Positions 1-8,261 of a stretch of DNA of 64,000 bases are shown in pieces (the first letter of the stretch is position 1; the number at the start of each line of letters is the position of its first letter). Source of the stretch: Pseudomonas sp. (lineage in GTDB: Bacteria > Pseudomonadota > Gammaproteobacteria > Pseudomonadales > Pseudomonadaceae). The notes under the pieces were generated by a model, which ran no database searches, was not told the origin of the DNA, and worked only from the letters and a program-made list of their open reading frames with translations. The translations under genes were made by a program, and so were the position numbers. The stretch lies in assembly GCF_030690725.1 (NCBI RefSeq), contig NZ_JAUYGD010000066.1:1-64000 (forward strand), given 5' to 3'.

Positions 1-57
1 ATGGCCACCGGAGTGGGGTCCGGGTGGCGAAAACGTAAGAAATACTCGTCGAATTGA
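1..57 (+). other. Possible C-terminal tail of an upstream gene
   Basis: The first frame of the window is open from base 1 to a TGA at 55-57. It ends in a very basic tail, WRKRKKYSSN. It may be the last codons of a gene that begins left of the window, perhaps a mobile-element protein given its basic character. I do not recognise the family, and 18 codons are too few to exclude a chance open frame. Confidence 0.2.
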
Positions 58-97
58 TTGTTTTTTGATCATTTGGCGAGTTTAAAAGTTGCGCTAG

Positions 98-526
98 GTG
101 GTATGCCGGGGAAATACATGGCTACTTCAGACCATCCCTAATGGGCTTGCACAAGAAAATATGCGCCATTACTACGAGCGTTATAATTCCGAATGGAACA
201 ACGATAATTTCTCACACGAATGGAGTGCACTTGAAAGCTACGTTATATGTGATGCAAATACTCAGGTTGGATTTTTTAGCTTAAGCATACACGGCTCAAA
301 CCTATACATACGCGATATACAGATTACAAAAAAACATACCGGCCAAGGTGTCGGAACTTGGGTAATATCTCAGATCACATCAATTGCAAAAAATCGAAAT
401 CTACAATCCATTCGCCTAAAAGTATTTATTGATAATCCAGCGAAAGATCTCTATCAGCGACTTGGCTTTCTCGTTGTAGGCAGCGAGCCTAATTTACTTC
501 GAATGGAGCGCGGTGTTACCCCCTAA
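98..526 (+). CDS. GNAT family N-acetyltransferase, AT-rich, N-terminus possibly truncated
   Basis: A 142-residue protein whose C-terminal half has the GNAT acetyl-CoA-binding pattern: a strand ending YIRDIQI, then the loop TGQGVGTWVI (R/Q-x-x-G-x-G/A type), then an NPAKDLYQRLGF segment typical of motif B. It would transfer an acetyl group to an unknown small substrate. The frame opens with GTG at 98 and lacks the usual first beta-strand and helix of small GNATs, so the N-terminus may be lost or the start misplaced; ATG at 161 is an alternative. It is clearly AT-richer than everything to its right, which suggests horizontal acquisition. Confidence 0.75.
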   Translation: MVCRGNTWLLQTIPNGLAQENMRHYYERYNSEWNNDNFSHEWSALESYVICDANTQVGFFSLSIHGSNLYIRDIQITKKHTGQGVGTWVISQITSIAKNRNLQSIRLKVFIDNPAKDLYQRLGFLVVGSEPNLLRMERGVTP

Positions 527-787
527 CAAGTGACTCCAACCGTTCCCCCCACTCACTGCAACTGGCCAGGCCCCTCTCCCCTGCAAGCGCTTCACTTTCA
601 GCTATTGCATAGCGCAACGGCCAACTCCCGCCACGCTGAACTGCTAAGGTCACGCATGGGCTCGCCTCATGTGGGCGAGCAGAGCCCAAGCCTATGTGGG
701 CTGCTGCACTGAATCCACAGGGTCAACACGTACGCTCAGGCCGCTCTGAGCGAGTAACCGCCACCGATTCAGTTGCAGAGCACCGAA
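527..787. other. Non-coding spacer between GNAT gene and Crp/Fnr gene
   Basis: No convincing gene. The sequence right after the GNAT stop (about 518-545) reads CCCTAACAAGTGACTCCAAC, which resembles the first half of an integron attC site, but no matching GTTRRRY right end is visible. A short inverted repeat, GGGCTCGCC / GGCGAGCAGAGCCC, lies at about 658-688. The rest carries no structure I can assign. The promoter of the downstream regulator is presumably here. Confidence 0.4.
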
Positions 788-1564
788 ATGTCCGCCAAAC
801 CCCAGCCCGAACCCCAGCAGAATCATCTGCTGGCAGCCTTGTCGCCAGAGGTGCAATCCCGGTTGTTCCCGCACCTGGAACTGGTGCCATTGCCGTTGCG
901 CGCAGTGTTGTATGAATCCCGCCGGCCGATGCGTCACGTTTACTTCCCGACGGACTCCATCGTCTCGCTGCAGTACGTGATGGAGAACGGGGCGTCAACC
1001 GCCATCCTGGTGGTGGGTAATGAGGGGCTGCTCGGCATCAGCCTGCTGATGGGCGGGGAAAGCACGCCGAGCCGTTCGCTGGTGCAGAGCGCCGGCTACG
1101 CCTATCGGCTCCCCAGGCATCGGGTGAAAGAGGAGTTCAACCGGCATGGCCAGCTGTTGATGCTGATGCTGCGTTATACCCAGGCGCTGATTACGCAGGT
1201 CTCGCAGACGGCGGTCTGCAACCGGCATCACTCGATCGACCAGCAGCTCTGCCGCTGGCTGCTGCTCTCCATGGATCGCCTGTCACACAACCACTTGACC
1301 ATGACCCAGGAATTTATCGGCAACATGCTCGGCGTTCGCCGCGAGGGCGTCACTCAGGCCGCGTTAAAGTTGCAGCAACTCGGCGTGATTTCATATTCAC
1401 GCGGCTTGATCAAAGTGCTTGATCGGCCAAAACTGGAAGCGCTGACTTGCGAGTGCTATTCGGTGGTCAAAAAGGAAACAGACCTGCTGCTTGATTACAT
1501 ACCGCAGCGCCAAATCATCACCGATACCGACGCCATTCCCACTGCAACGCTGCCCACGCTGTAG
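788..1564 (+). CDS. Crp/Fnr-family transcriptional regulator
   Basis: A 258-residue cytosolic regulator. Residues 20-130 fit the cyclic-nucleotide-binding-like beta-roll (FPTDSIVSLQYVMENG, then VGNEGLLGISLLMGG). Residues 172-205 form the winged helix-turn-helix (MTQEFIGNMLGVRREGVTQA). It has no N-terminal cysteine cluster of the Fnr [4Fe-4S] type, so it is not an Fnr/Anr oxygen sensor. ATG at 788 is preferred over the in-frame TTG at 773. The gene stands alone and the regulated genes cannot be inferred from context. Family is secure; effector and targets are unknown. Confidence 0.85.
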   Translation: MSAKPQPEPQQNHLLAALSPEVQSRLFPHLELVPLPLRAVLYESRRPMRHVYFPTDSIVSLQYVMENGASTAILVVGNEGLLGISLLMGGESTPSRSLVQSAGYAYRLPRHRVKEEFNRHGQLLMLMLRYTQALITQVSQTAVCNRHHSIDQQLCRWLLLSMDRLSHNHLTMTQEFIGNMLGVRREGVTQAALKLQQLGVISYSRGLIKVLDRPKLEALTCECYSVVKKETDLLLDYIPQRQIITDTDAIPTATLPTL

Positions 1565-1640
1565 CACTGCGCTGATCACAGCCGCCTAGCGCCGGGGAAA
1601 CTCAGCCTCTACCGCTTATTGGCACGCCACACGACGACCT

Positions 1641-2045
1641 ATGAACCCAGAGATTCAGGCCAGATTTGATAGTTATCCGATAGCCGCTAAGCAGCAGCTT
1701 GAGCGGGTACGCGCGCTGATTCTGGCCATTGCCGCTGAGTACAAGCTGGGCAACGTAGAGGAAACGCTGAAGTGGGCCGAGGCCAGTTATTCGGTCAAGG
1801 GCGGTTCGCCGATTCGCATCGACTGGAAAGCCAAAGAGCCGAGTGCGATCAAGGTGTTCTTCCATTGCCAGACGCGCCTAGTGGCCACCTTCCGGGAAAT
1901 CTACCGTGACGAGTTCGTCTATGAGGGCAACAGAGCAGTGGTGATCCCTCTGGATAGCGATATTGAGCAGGTGCCGCTCAGGCATTGCCTGCTGCTGGCA
2001 CTGCAGTATCAGCGTCTGAAACACTTGCCACTGCTGGGCGCATAG
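1641..2045 (+). CDS. DUF1801 (YdhG-like) domain protein
   Basis: A 134-residue soluble protein matching the DUF1801 family: an N-terminal helix with the FDSYP and RALILAIA elements, a central EETLKWAEASYSVKGGSPIRI segment, and a C-terminal helix carrying a conserved lysine/leucine pattern. The fold is known from structural genomics, but no biochemical function is established. It is followed 54 bases later by the Nudix gene on the same strand, so the two may be co-transcribed. No strong Shine-Dalgarno is visible before the ATG. Confidence 0.75.
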   Translation: MNPEIQARFDSYPIAAKQQLERVRALILAIAAEYKLGNVEETLKWAEASYSVKGGSPIRIDWKAKEPSAIKVFFHCQTRLVATFREIYRDEFVYEGNRAVVIPLDSDIEQVPLRHCLLLALQYQRLKHLPLLGA

Positions 2046-2099
2046 GCTGACTGGCCGTCGACCAACACCCAATCCCTCTTCAATAAATCCGAGACAAAC

Positions 2100-2549
2100 A
2101 TGGACGTCAGAAAATCCGCACGCTTATTGATCGTCGATGCCGATGGTCGGCTGCTGCTGTTTAACTACAAAGACGAACATCAAGCGCCCTTCTGGGCGAC
2201 CGCAGGCGGCGAGTTGAAGGCGGGTGAAGATTACCGGGCTGCAGCCGCCCGCGAGCTGTATGAGGAAACTGGGCTCAGGCTGGAAATCGGCGCGTTATTG
2301 AAAGAGCGGGATGAGGTTTACGCCGTAGCCCGTTCGGTGCCGGCCAGATGGCTTGAGCAGTACTTCCTGGTGGAGTGCCCGGCCAATACACCGGTGTTTG
2401 CCGCCGACTGGACGGAAGAAGAACAGAGCACGATTCAGCAGTGGCAGTGGTGGGACCTGGCGCAGCTGCAGCAAGCGCCGCCGTCACTCTTGAAACCCGA
2501 ATGGCTACCGGAGTTGCTGCAATCCCTCTTGCTCGCTCGTCAGTCCTAA
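2100..2549 (+). CDS. Nudix hydrolase
   Basis: A 149-residue protein with a complete Nudix box at residues 37-59: G37, E43, R51-E52 and E55-E56 with G58 fit G-x5-E-x7-R-E-U-x-E-E-x-G-U, the Mg2+-binding catalytic helix. Nudix enzymes cleave nucleoside diphosphates linked to another moiety; the natural substrate cannot be read from sequence. Length is normal for a single-domain member. It lies 54 bases after the DUF1801 gene and 78 bases before the YcaO-fusion gene, in the same direction. Confidence 0.88.
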   Translation: MDVRKSARLLIVDADGRLLLFNYKDEHQAPFWATAGGELKAGEDYRAAAARELYEETGLRLEIGALLKERDEVYAVARSVPARWLEQYFLVECPANTPVFAADWTEEEQSTIQQWQWWDLAQLQQAPPSLLKPEWLPELLQSLLLARQS

Positions 2550-2627
2550 CCCGCGCCGCGCAAGACTTCCCGCTGAAAACCCGGATAATGGCCGCCATTC
2601 GTTTAGCCCGTATTCTGGTAATCCCGC

Positions 2628-4832
2628 ATGGAAATCAAGGTCAAGTTTCTCGACAACCTCCGACTTGAAGCCAAGTTCGATGACTTCACGGTGGTGGCTG
2701 ACCAGCCCATCCGCTACAAGGGCGATGGCTCGGCGCCGGGGCCGTTTGATTACTTCCTGGCCTCTTCGGCGCTGTGTGCGGCGTACTTTGTGAAGCTGTA
2801 TTGCGACACGCGCAATATCCCCACCGATAACATCCGCCTGTCGCAGAACAACATCGTTGACCCGGAAAACCGCTACCAGCAGATCTTCAAGATTCAGGTC
2901 GAACTGCCGGCGGATATCTCCGAGAAGGACCGCCTGGGCATTCTGCGCTCCATCGACCGCTGCACGGTGAAGAAGGTGGTGCAGGCCGGGCCAGAGTTCG
3001 TGATCGAGGAGGTGGAAAACCTCGATGCCGACGCCCAGGCGCTGCTGATGCCGGCGCTAACTGCCGGCGAGGGCACCCGCATCCTCGGCAAGGACCTGCC
3101 CCTCGAAGAAACCATCGCCAATATGTCGGGGATCATGGCCAAGCTCGGCATGAAGATTGAGATCGCCTCGTGGCGCAATATCGTGCCCAACGTGTGGTCG
3201 CTGCATATCCGCGATGCGCACTCGCCGATGTGTTTTACCAACGGCAAGGGCGCGACCAAGGAAGGCGCGCTGGCGTCGGCGTTGGGCGAGTTTATCGAGC
3301 GGCTGAACTGCAACTTCTTCTACAACGATCAGTTCTGGGGTGAGGAAATCGCCAATGCTGCGTTCGTGCATTACCCGGATGAGCGCTGGTTCAAACCGGG
3401 TCCCAAGGACGCGCTGCCAGCGGAGATTCTCGACGAGTACTGCCTGGCGATTTACAACCCGGACGACGAGCTGCGCGGCTCGCACCTATACGACACCAAT
3501 TCCGGTAACACGCTGCGCGGCATCTGCTCGCTGCCCTTTGTGCGTCAGTCCGATGGCGAGGTGGTGTACTTCCCCTCCAACCTGATCGAAAACCTTTATC
3601 TCAGTAACGGCATGAGCGCCGGCAACACCCTGGCCGAGGCGCAGGTGCAGTGCCTGTCGGAAATTTTCGAGCGCGCGGTCAAACGCGAAATCCTCGAAGG
3701 CGAGCTGTGCCTGCCGGACGTGCCGGCAGAGGTGCTGGCCAAGTACCCGGCCATTCTCGCTGGGATTCAGGGCCTGGAAGCCCAGGGCTTTCCGGTATTG
3801 GTGAAGGACGCCTCCCTGGGCGGCGAATTCCCGGTGATGTGCGTGACCCTGATGAACCCGCGCACCGGCGGCGTGTTCGCCTCGTTCGGCGCGCACCCAA
3901 GCTTCGAAGTAGCGCTGGAGCGTAGCCTGACCGAGCTGCTGCAAGGCCGCAGCTTCGAGGGGCTGAATGATCTGCCGCCGCCGACCTTTGAAAGCCAGGC
4001 GCTGATGGAGCCGAACAACTTCGTCGAGCACTTTATCGACTCCAGCGGTGTGGTGTCGTGGCGCTTCTTCAGCGCCAAGGCCGACTATGAGTTCGTCGAG
4101 TGGGACTTCTCCAGCCAGGGCGAGCACGCCAACGCCGAGGAAGCCGCGACCCTGTTCGGCATCCTCGAAGCCATGGGCAAAGAAGCCTATACGGCGGTGT
4201 ACGAGCACCTGGGCGCCACGGCCTGCCGCATCCTGGTGCCGGGCTATTCGGAGATCTATCCGGTTGAGGACCTGATCTGGGATAACACCAACAAGGCGCT
4301 GCTGTTCCGCGCGGACATCCTCAACCTGCACAGCCTGAATGATCGCGGCCTGAAATCCCTGCTGCGCAATCTGGAAAACAGCGATGTCGACGATTACACC
4401 GATATCACCACGCTGATCGGCGTCGAGTTCGACGACAACACGGTGTGGGGCCAGCTGACCATTCTTGAGTTGAAGCTGCTGATCAACCTGGCACTGAAGA
4501 AGTACGACGAGGCCAAGGAGCTGACCGAGGCCTTCCTGCAGTACAACGACAACACTGTCGAGCGCGGCCTGTTCTACCAGGCGCTGAACGCGGCGCTGGA
4601 GGTGCAGATGGACGACGAGTTGGCGATGAGCGACTTCGAGCCGAACTTCCGCCGTATGTTCGGTAATGAACGAATGGATGCGGTACTGGGCTCACTGGAC
4701 GGCAGCGTGCGCTTCCACGGCCTGACGCCGACCAATATGCAGCTCGAAGGGCTGGACCGCCATCTACGCTTGATTGAGAGCTACAAGAAGCTGCACGCGG
4801 CGCGGGCCAGAGTGGCTGCTGTGTCGGGTTGA
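2628..4832 (+). CDS. ycaO: OsmC domain / YcaO domain fusion protein
   Basis: A 734-residue protein. Residues 1-140 form an OsmC-like peroxidase fold with Cys50 and Cys112 in the positions of the family's redox pair. From about residue 160 the sequence follows E. coli YcaO closely (VPNVWSLHIRD, FTNGKGATKEGALASALGEF, NLYLSNGMSAGNT, SLGGEFPVMCVTLMNP). YcaO domains phosphorylate amide backbones with ATP; E. coli YcaO is linked to RimO-dependent beta-methylthiolation of ribosomal protein S12. E. coli YcaO has no OsmC domain and is about 586 residues, so this is a fused form. The role of the OsmC part is inferred only, perhaps thiol redox chemistry. Confidence 0.9.
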   Translation: MEIKVKFLDNLRLEAKFDDFTVVADQPIRYKGDGSAPGPFDYFLASSALCAAYFVKLYCDTRNIPTDNIRLSQNNIVDPENRYQQIFKIQVELPADISEKDRLGILRSIDRCTVKKVVQAGPEFVIEEVENLDADAQALLMPALTAGEGTRILGKDLPLEETIANMSGIMAKLGMKIEIASWRNIVPNVWSLHIRDAHSPMCFTNGKGATKEGALASALGEFIERLNCNFFYNDQFWGEEIANAAFVHYPDERWFKPGPKDALPAEILDEYCLAIYNPDDELRGSHLYDTNSGNTLRGICSLPFVRQSDGEVVYFPSNLIENLYLSNGMSAGNTLAEAQVQCLSEIFERAVKREILEGELCLPDVPAEVLAKYPAILAGIQGLEAQGFPVLVKDASLGGEFPVMCVTLMNPRTGGVFASFGAHPSFEVALERSLTELLQGRSFEGLNDLPPPTFESQALMEPNNFVEHFIDSSGVVSWRFFSAKADYEFVEWDFSSQGEHANAEEAATLFGILEAMGKEAYTAVYEHLGATACRILVPGYSEIYPVEDLIWDNTNKALLFRADILNLHSLNDRGLKSLLRNLENSDVDDYTDITTLIGVEFDDNTVWGQLTILELKLLINLALKKYDEAKELTEAFLQYNDNTVERGLFYQALNAALEVQMDDELAMSDFEPNFRRMFGNERMDAVLGSLDGSVRFHGLTPTNMQLEGLDRHLRLIESYKKLHAARARVAAVSG

Positions 4833-4872
4833 ACACCACGCACACCCAATCACCACACACACGAGGGATTGT

Positions 4873-5259
4873 ATGAACGTTGTAATAGGGAACTTCAAAT
4901 GGCTAATGCTGGTGTCCGGCGTGCTCACCGCCAGCATGTTCTACGGCCTGTTCGCGCCGCAGGCGGCGCTTGAGTCGATGTTTGGCGTGTCGTTTACCGG
5001 CCAGCTGGAATCCATCGTGATTCGCAGCTGGTCAGCGCTGGTTGGCCTGATGGGCGTGATCCTGATTTATGGCGCGCTGAACGAAAAATACCGCGCCTTC
5101 TGCGCCACCATCGCGGCAACGAGCAAGGCGATTTTTATCACCCTGGTGCTGGTGTATGGCCAGGCGTTTCTCGGCAAGGCCGCAGCGGCGATCATCATGG
5201 ATATCCTGGTGATCGCCGCCACGCTGATCTTCCTGCTGGCGTTGCGGATCAAGCGCTAG
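4873..5259 (+). CDS. Small integral membrane protein, function unknown
   Basis: A 128-residue, highly hydrophobic protein with about four membrane segments (near residues 7-27, 48-66, 74-95 and 103-124) and a basic C-terminus, LRIKR. ATG at 4873 is chosen because GAGGG lies about 7 bases upstream; the longer upstream reading frame overlaps the ycaO end and has no ribosome site. It is followed convergently by the diguanylate cyclase gene. I do not recognise a characterised family. Confidence 0.75.
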   Translation: MNVVIGNFKWLMLVSGVLTASMFYGLFAPQAALESMFGVSFTGQLESIVIRSWSALVGLMGVILIYGALNEKYRAFCATIAATSKAIFITLVLVYGQAFLGKAAAAIIMDILVIAATLIFLLALRIKR

Positions 5260-5266
5260 AGCGCTT

Positions 5267-5283
5267 AGCGTCATCCACCCTAC
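5267..5283. repeat. Half copy of a TCATCCACCCTAC repeat
   Basis: These 17 bases are identical to 25722-25738, the right arm of a perfect hairpin beside trpA. The copy sits between two convergent stop codons and has no left arm here. It looks like a relic of a Pseudomonas extragenic palindrome. Confidence 0.5.
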
Positions 5284-5291
5284 GCTCTGGC

Positions 5292-6230
5292 TTATGGCGC
5301 TGCGGCCAGCACCGCGCAGTTGCGGCCCTGGTGTTTGGCTTTGTAGAGCAGGCGGTCCACGGTTTCGAGAAAGGCCTGGGGCTGATCGAGCGGGCCGGGG
5401 GTCAGGGTGCCGACGCCGAGGCTTAAGGTCAGCAGTGGGCTGACCTGAGAGTGGGCGTGCTGGATATTCTGCTCGCGAATCAGCTGGCGGCAGCGCTCGG
5501 CGACCTGGGCGGCGGCCTGGGCATCGGTTTCCGGCAGCAGCAGGACGAACTCTTCACCGCCATAACGGGCCATCAGGTCGCGCGGGCGCACGGCAGCGCC
5601 GCTCAGGGCCTGACCTACGCTTTTCAGGCAATCGTCGCCCTGGATATGGCCGTAGTGGTCGTTGTATTCCTTGAAATAGTCGATATCCAGCAGGATCAGT
5701 GACAGCGGCTGACCGGTGCGCTGGGCGTTGCTCCACTCCACCTGCAGGCGGCTGTCGAACATGCGCCGGTTGGCCACGCCAGTAAGGCCGTCGAGGTAGG
5801 ACAGCTCTTCGAGCTGTTGCTGCAATTGCAGCAGCTGCTGCTCGGTCTGCTTGCGCTGGCTGATATCAAACATAAAGCCGATCAGCGACTCGACCTCGCC
5901 AGCCTCATTGCGCAGTACGTGCACCACATCGCGAATCCACACGTAGTCGCCATCGCGGGTCAGGGCGCGGTAGTCGGCTTCATGGTCGGTGCCGGCCTGG
6001 GACTGCGACACGCAGAAAGCCACTACGCTGTCGCGGTCTTCGGGGTGCATGCGCTCGGCCCAGTCGTTGGCGCTGACCCAGCTGGCCTGCGGCCAACCGA
6101 GCAGGGTTTCGATCTGCGGGCCGATATAGGCGAAGGTCATGCTGGCCCAGTCGATCTTCCAGGGGATGGCCTTGGTCGACTCCAGCAGGGTCTTGTACAC
6201 CGCGCTATCGGTAATCATCGAGTTAGGCAT
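5292..6230 (-). CDS. PAS-GGDEF diguanylate cyclase
   Basis: A 312-residue protein making cyclic di-GMP from two GTP. Residues 20-125 form a PAS fold (GWPQASWVSANDW, MHPEDRDSVV, ending GFMFDISQRKQTE), followed by a glutamine-rich coiled-coil linker (about 126-145) and a GGDEF domain. The active-site motif GGEEF is at 224-228. An intact inhibitory I-site, RPRD at 215-218, lies five residues upstream, so product feedback is likely. No membrane segment is seen, so the PAS domain probably senses a cytosolic signal. The start is uncertain: ATG at 6230 or 6218 is plausible, and the frame stays open upstream to 6332. Confidence 0.88.
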   Translation of the reverse strand: MPNSMITDSAVYKTLLESTKAIPWKIDWASMTFAYIGPQIETLLGWPQASWVSANDWAERMHPEDRDSVVAFCVSQSQAGTDHEADYRALTRDGDYVWIRDVVHVLRNEAGEVESLIGFMFDISQRKQTEQQLLQLQQQLEELSYLDGLTGVANRRMFDSRLQVEWSNAQRTGQPLSLILLDIDYFKEYNDHYGHIQGDDCLKSVGQALSGAAVRPRDLMARYGGEEFVLLLPETDAQAAAQVAERCRQLIREQNIQHAHSQVSPLLTLSLGVGTLTPGPLDQPQAFLETVDRLLYKAKHQGRNCAVLAAAP

Positions 6231-6327
6231 GGCGAGCAATCCGGGCGAGGTATAGCGCAGGTTGTAACCAAGATCGGCAACCGACGCAACCGCAGGGCGG
6301 ATGACTGGCCAGTACTGCCGCAGAATG

Positions 6328-6355
6328 CACAAGGGCCGCTAATGCGGCCCTTGTG
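6328..6355 (-). terminator. Hairpin between spuH and the diguanylate cyclase gene
   Basis: A perfect 12-bp stem (CACAAGGGCCGC with its complement) around a TAAT loop, 18 bases beyond the spuH stop. No T-run follows on the minus strand. It probably ends or stabilises the spu operon transcript, and may also separate it from the cyclase gene. Confidence 0.65.
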
Positions 6356-6373
6356 GGTTACGCCGGGGTGCGA

Positions 6374-7267
6374 TCAGGCATGCACCTGGGATGGGTCCCG
6401 ACGGCTGTCCGGGCCGTTCATCAGCGCGGCACCGGTGGTTTCATCCATGGCCTGCTGCAGGGCTTTCTTGCGCTTCTCTTCGGCACGGTGGGCGAAGAAC
6501 CACACCAGGAAGGTGGCGAAGGAAACCGCCAACAGGATCAGGCTAGCCACGGCGTTGATTTCCGGCTTCACGCCCAGACGCACGGCAGAGAAGACTTCCA
6601 TCGGCAGAGTGGTCGAACCCGGCCCGGAAACGAAGCTGGCGAGTACCAGATCGTCCAGCGACAGGGCGAAGGACATCATGCCGCCGGCCGCCAGCGAAGG
6701 CGCAATCATCGGGATGGTGATCAGGAAGAACACCTTCCACGGTTTCGCGCCCAGGTCCATGGCCGCTTCTTCGATGGACAGGTCCAGCTCACGCAGACGC
6801 GACGACACCACCACGGCCACGTAGGCCGAACAGAAGGTGGTGTGGGCGATCCAGATGGTCAGCACACCACGCTCGGCAGGCCAGCCGATCAGCTGGGCCA
6901 TGGCCACGAACAGCAGCAACAGCGACAGACCGGTGATCACCTCGGGCATCACCAGCGGCGCGGTGACCAGGCCACCGAACAGCGTGCGCCCCTTGAAGCG
7001 GGTAACGCGGGTCAGCACGAAGGCGGCCATGGTGCCCAGCGCTACGGCGGCAATCGCGGTGTAGCAGGCGATTTCCAGCGAGCGCATTACCGAGTTCATC
7101 AGTTGGGTGTTGTCGAGCAGGCCGACGTACCACTTCACCGACCAGCCACCCCACACCGTTACCAGCCGCGAGGCGTTGAACGAGTAGATGACCAGAATCA
7201 GCATCGGCAGGTAGATAAAGGTCAGGCCGGCCCACAGCATAAAGTTGGAGAAACTGAAACGCTTCAT
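6374..7267 (-). CDS. spuH: Polyamine ABC transporter permease SpuH (PotI-like)
   Basis: A 297-residue inner-membrane permease with about six membrane helices and the binding-protein-dependent transport signature EEAAMDLGAKPWKVFFLITIP (the EAA loop that contacts the ATPase). It pairs with SpuG to form the channel for putrescine/spermidine import. It is the last gene of the minus-strand spu operon. Its ATG overlaps the stop of a 29-codon duplicated ORF rather than the spuG stop, and its GGAGGG ribosome site lies inside that duplicated segment. Name assigned from family and from synteny with Pseudomonas aeruginosa spuABCDEFGH. Confidence 0.93.
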   Translation of the reverse strand: MKRFSFSNFMLWAGLTFIYLPMLILVIYSFNASRLVTVWGGWSVKWYVGLLDNTQLMNSVMRSLEIACYTAIAAVALGTMAAFVLTRVTRFKGRTLFGGLVTAPLVMPEVITGLSLLLLFVAMAQLIGWPAERGVLTIWIAHTTFCSAYVAVVVSSRLRELDLSIEEAAMDLGAKPWKVFFLITIPMIAPSLAAGGMMSFALSLDDLVLASFVSGPGSTTLPMEVFSAVRLGVKPEINAVASLILLAVSFATFLVWFFAHRAEEKRKKALQQAMDETTGAALMNGPDSRRDPSQVHA

Positions 7268-7353
7268 GGTCGACCCTCCATTTCTTTGGCCCGATTCTGG
7301 GTGGAAAGCCGGTTAAACAGAATGATGGAGGCTATGCCAGGGAACTGCTTCAT
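7264..7353 (-). other. 29-codon ORF made by tandem duplication of the spuG 3' end
   Basis: Between spuG and spuH lies an open frame of 29 codons whose interior reads IILFNR and whose end reads AKEMEGRP, the same as the end of SpuG (IILFNRNQAKEMEGRP). Its ATG overlaps the spuG stop as ATGA, and its TGA overlaps the spuH ATG as ATGA. The segment is therefore a partial tandem duplication, about 80 bp, of the spuG tail and the following ribosome site. Whether the peptide has any function is unknown; it would keep translation coupled from spuG to spuH. Confidence 0.7.
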
Positions 7354-8261
7354 GGCCGACCCTCCATTTCTTTAGCTTGGTTGCGGTTAAACAGAATGAT
7401 GGGGACGATCAGGATCGCCAGCATCACCACAGCCAGAGCAGAGGCAACCGGCCAGTCGCGGTTGTTGAAGAACTCCTGCCACAGCACCTTGCCGATCATC
7501 AGGGTCTCCGGGCCGCCGAGCAGTTCAGGAATCACGAACTCACCCACCACCGGGATAAACACCAGCATGCAGCCGGCGATGATGCCGTTCTTGGCCAGCG
7601 GCACGGTAATTTTCCAGAAGCTGTTGTAGGTGCTCGAGCCCAGGTCCGCGGCCGCTTCCAGCAGGCTCTGGTCGTGTTTAACCAGGTTGGCGAACAGCGG
7701 CAGGATCATAAAGGGCAGGTACGAATAGACGATACCGATGTACACCGCCAGGTTGGTGTTGAGGATCTGCAGCGGCTCGTTGATCAGCCCCAGCCACATC
7801 AGGAAGCCATTGAGCAGGCCGTTGTTGCTGAGGATGCCCATCCAGGCATACACGCGGATCAGGATCGCCGTCCAGGTCGGCATCATGATCAGCAGCAACA
7901 GCACCATCTGCTTGTCCTTGTCGGCACGGGCGATGGCGTAGGCCATCGGGAAGCCGATAACCAGGCAGAGCAGCGTGCTGATCGTGGCCATCTTCAGCGA
8001 GCCCATATAGGCCGCCAAGTACAGCGCATCCTCACTGAGGAAGATGTAGTTACCCAGGTTGAGCACCAGGGTGAATTTGTTTTCCACCCAGGTGTACACG
8101 TCGGTGTACGGCGGGATGGCCACGTCGGCTTCGGCGAAGCTGATCTTCAGAACGATGAAGAACGGCAACATAAAGAACAGGAACAACCAGAGGAACGGCA
8201 CCCCGATAACCAGGTGCCGGCCCGTGGGCATGCGGCGGCTGATGCTTCGGATAATGTTCAT
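7350..8261 (-). CDS. spuG: Polyamine ABC transporter permease SpuG (PotH-like)
   Basis: A 303-residue inner-membrane permease with six predicted helices, the first at about residues 20-40 (GVPFLWLFLFFMLPFFIVL). The EAA loop is LLEAAADLGSSTYNSFWKITVP. It partners SpuH and the ATPase SpuF in polyamine import. Its ATG overlaps the spuF stop by four bases (ATGA), indicating translational coupling. Its last 16 codons are duplicated immediately downstream. Confidence 0.93.
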   Translation of the reverse strand: MNIIRSISRRMPTGRHLVIGVPFLWLFLFFMLPFFIVLKISFAEADVAIPPYTDVYTWVENKFTLVLNLGNYIFLSEDALYLAAYMGSLKMATISTLLCLVIGFPMAYAIARADKDKQMVLLLLIMMPTWTAILIRVYAWMGILSNNGLLNGFLMWLGLINEPLQILNTNLAVYIGIVYSYLPFMILPLFANLVKHDQSLLEAAADLGSSTYNSFWKITVPLAKNGIIAGCMLVFIPVVGEFVIPELLGGPETLMIGKVLWQEFFNNRDWPVASALAVVMLAILIVPIILFNRNQAKEMEGRP

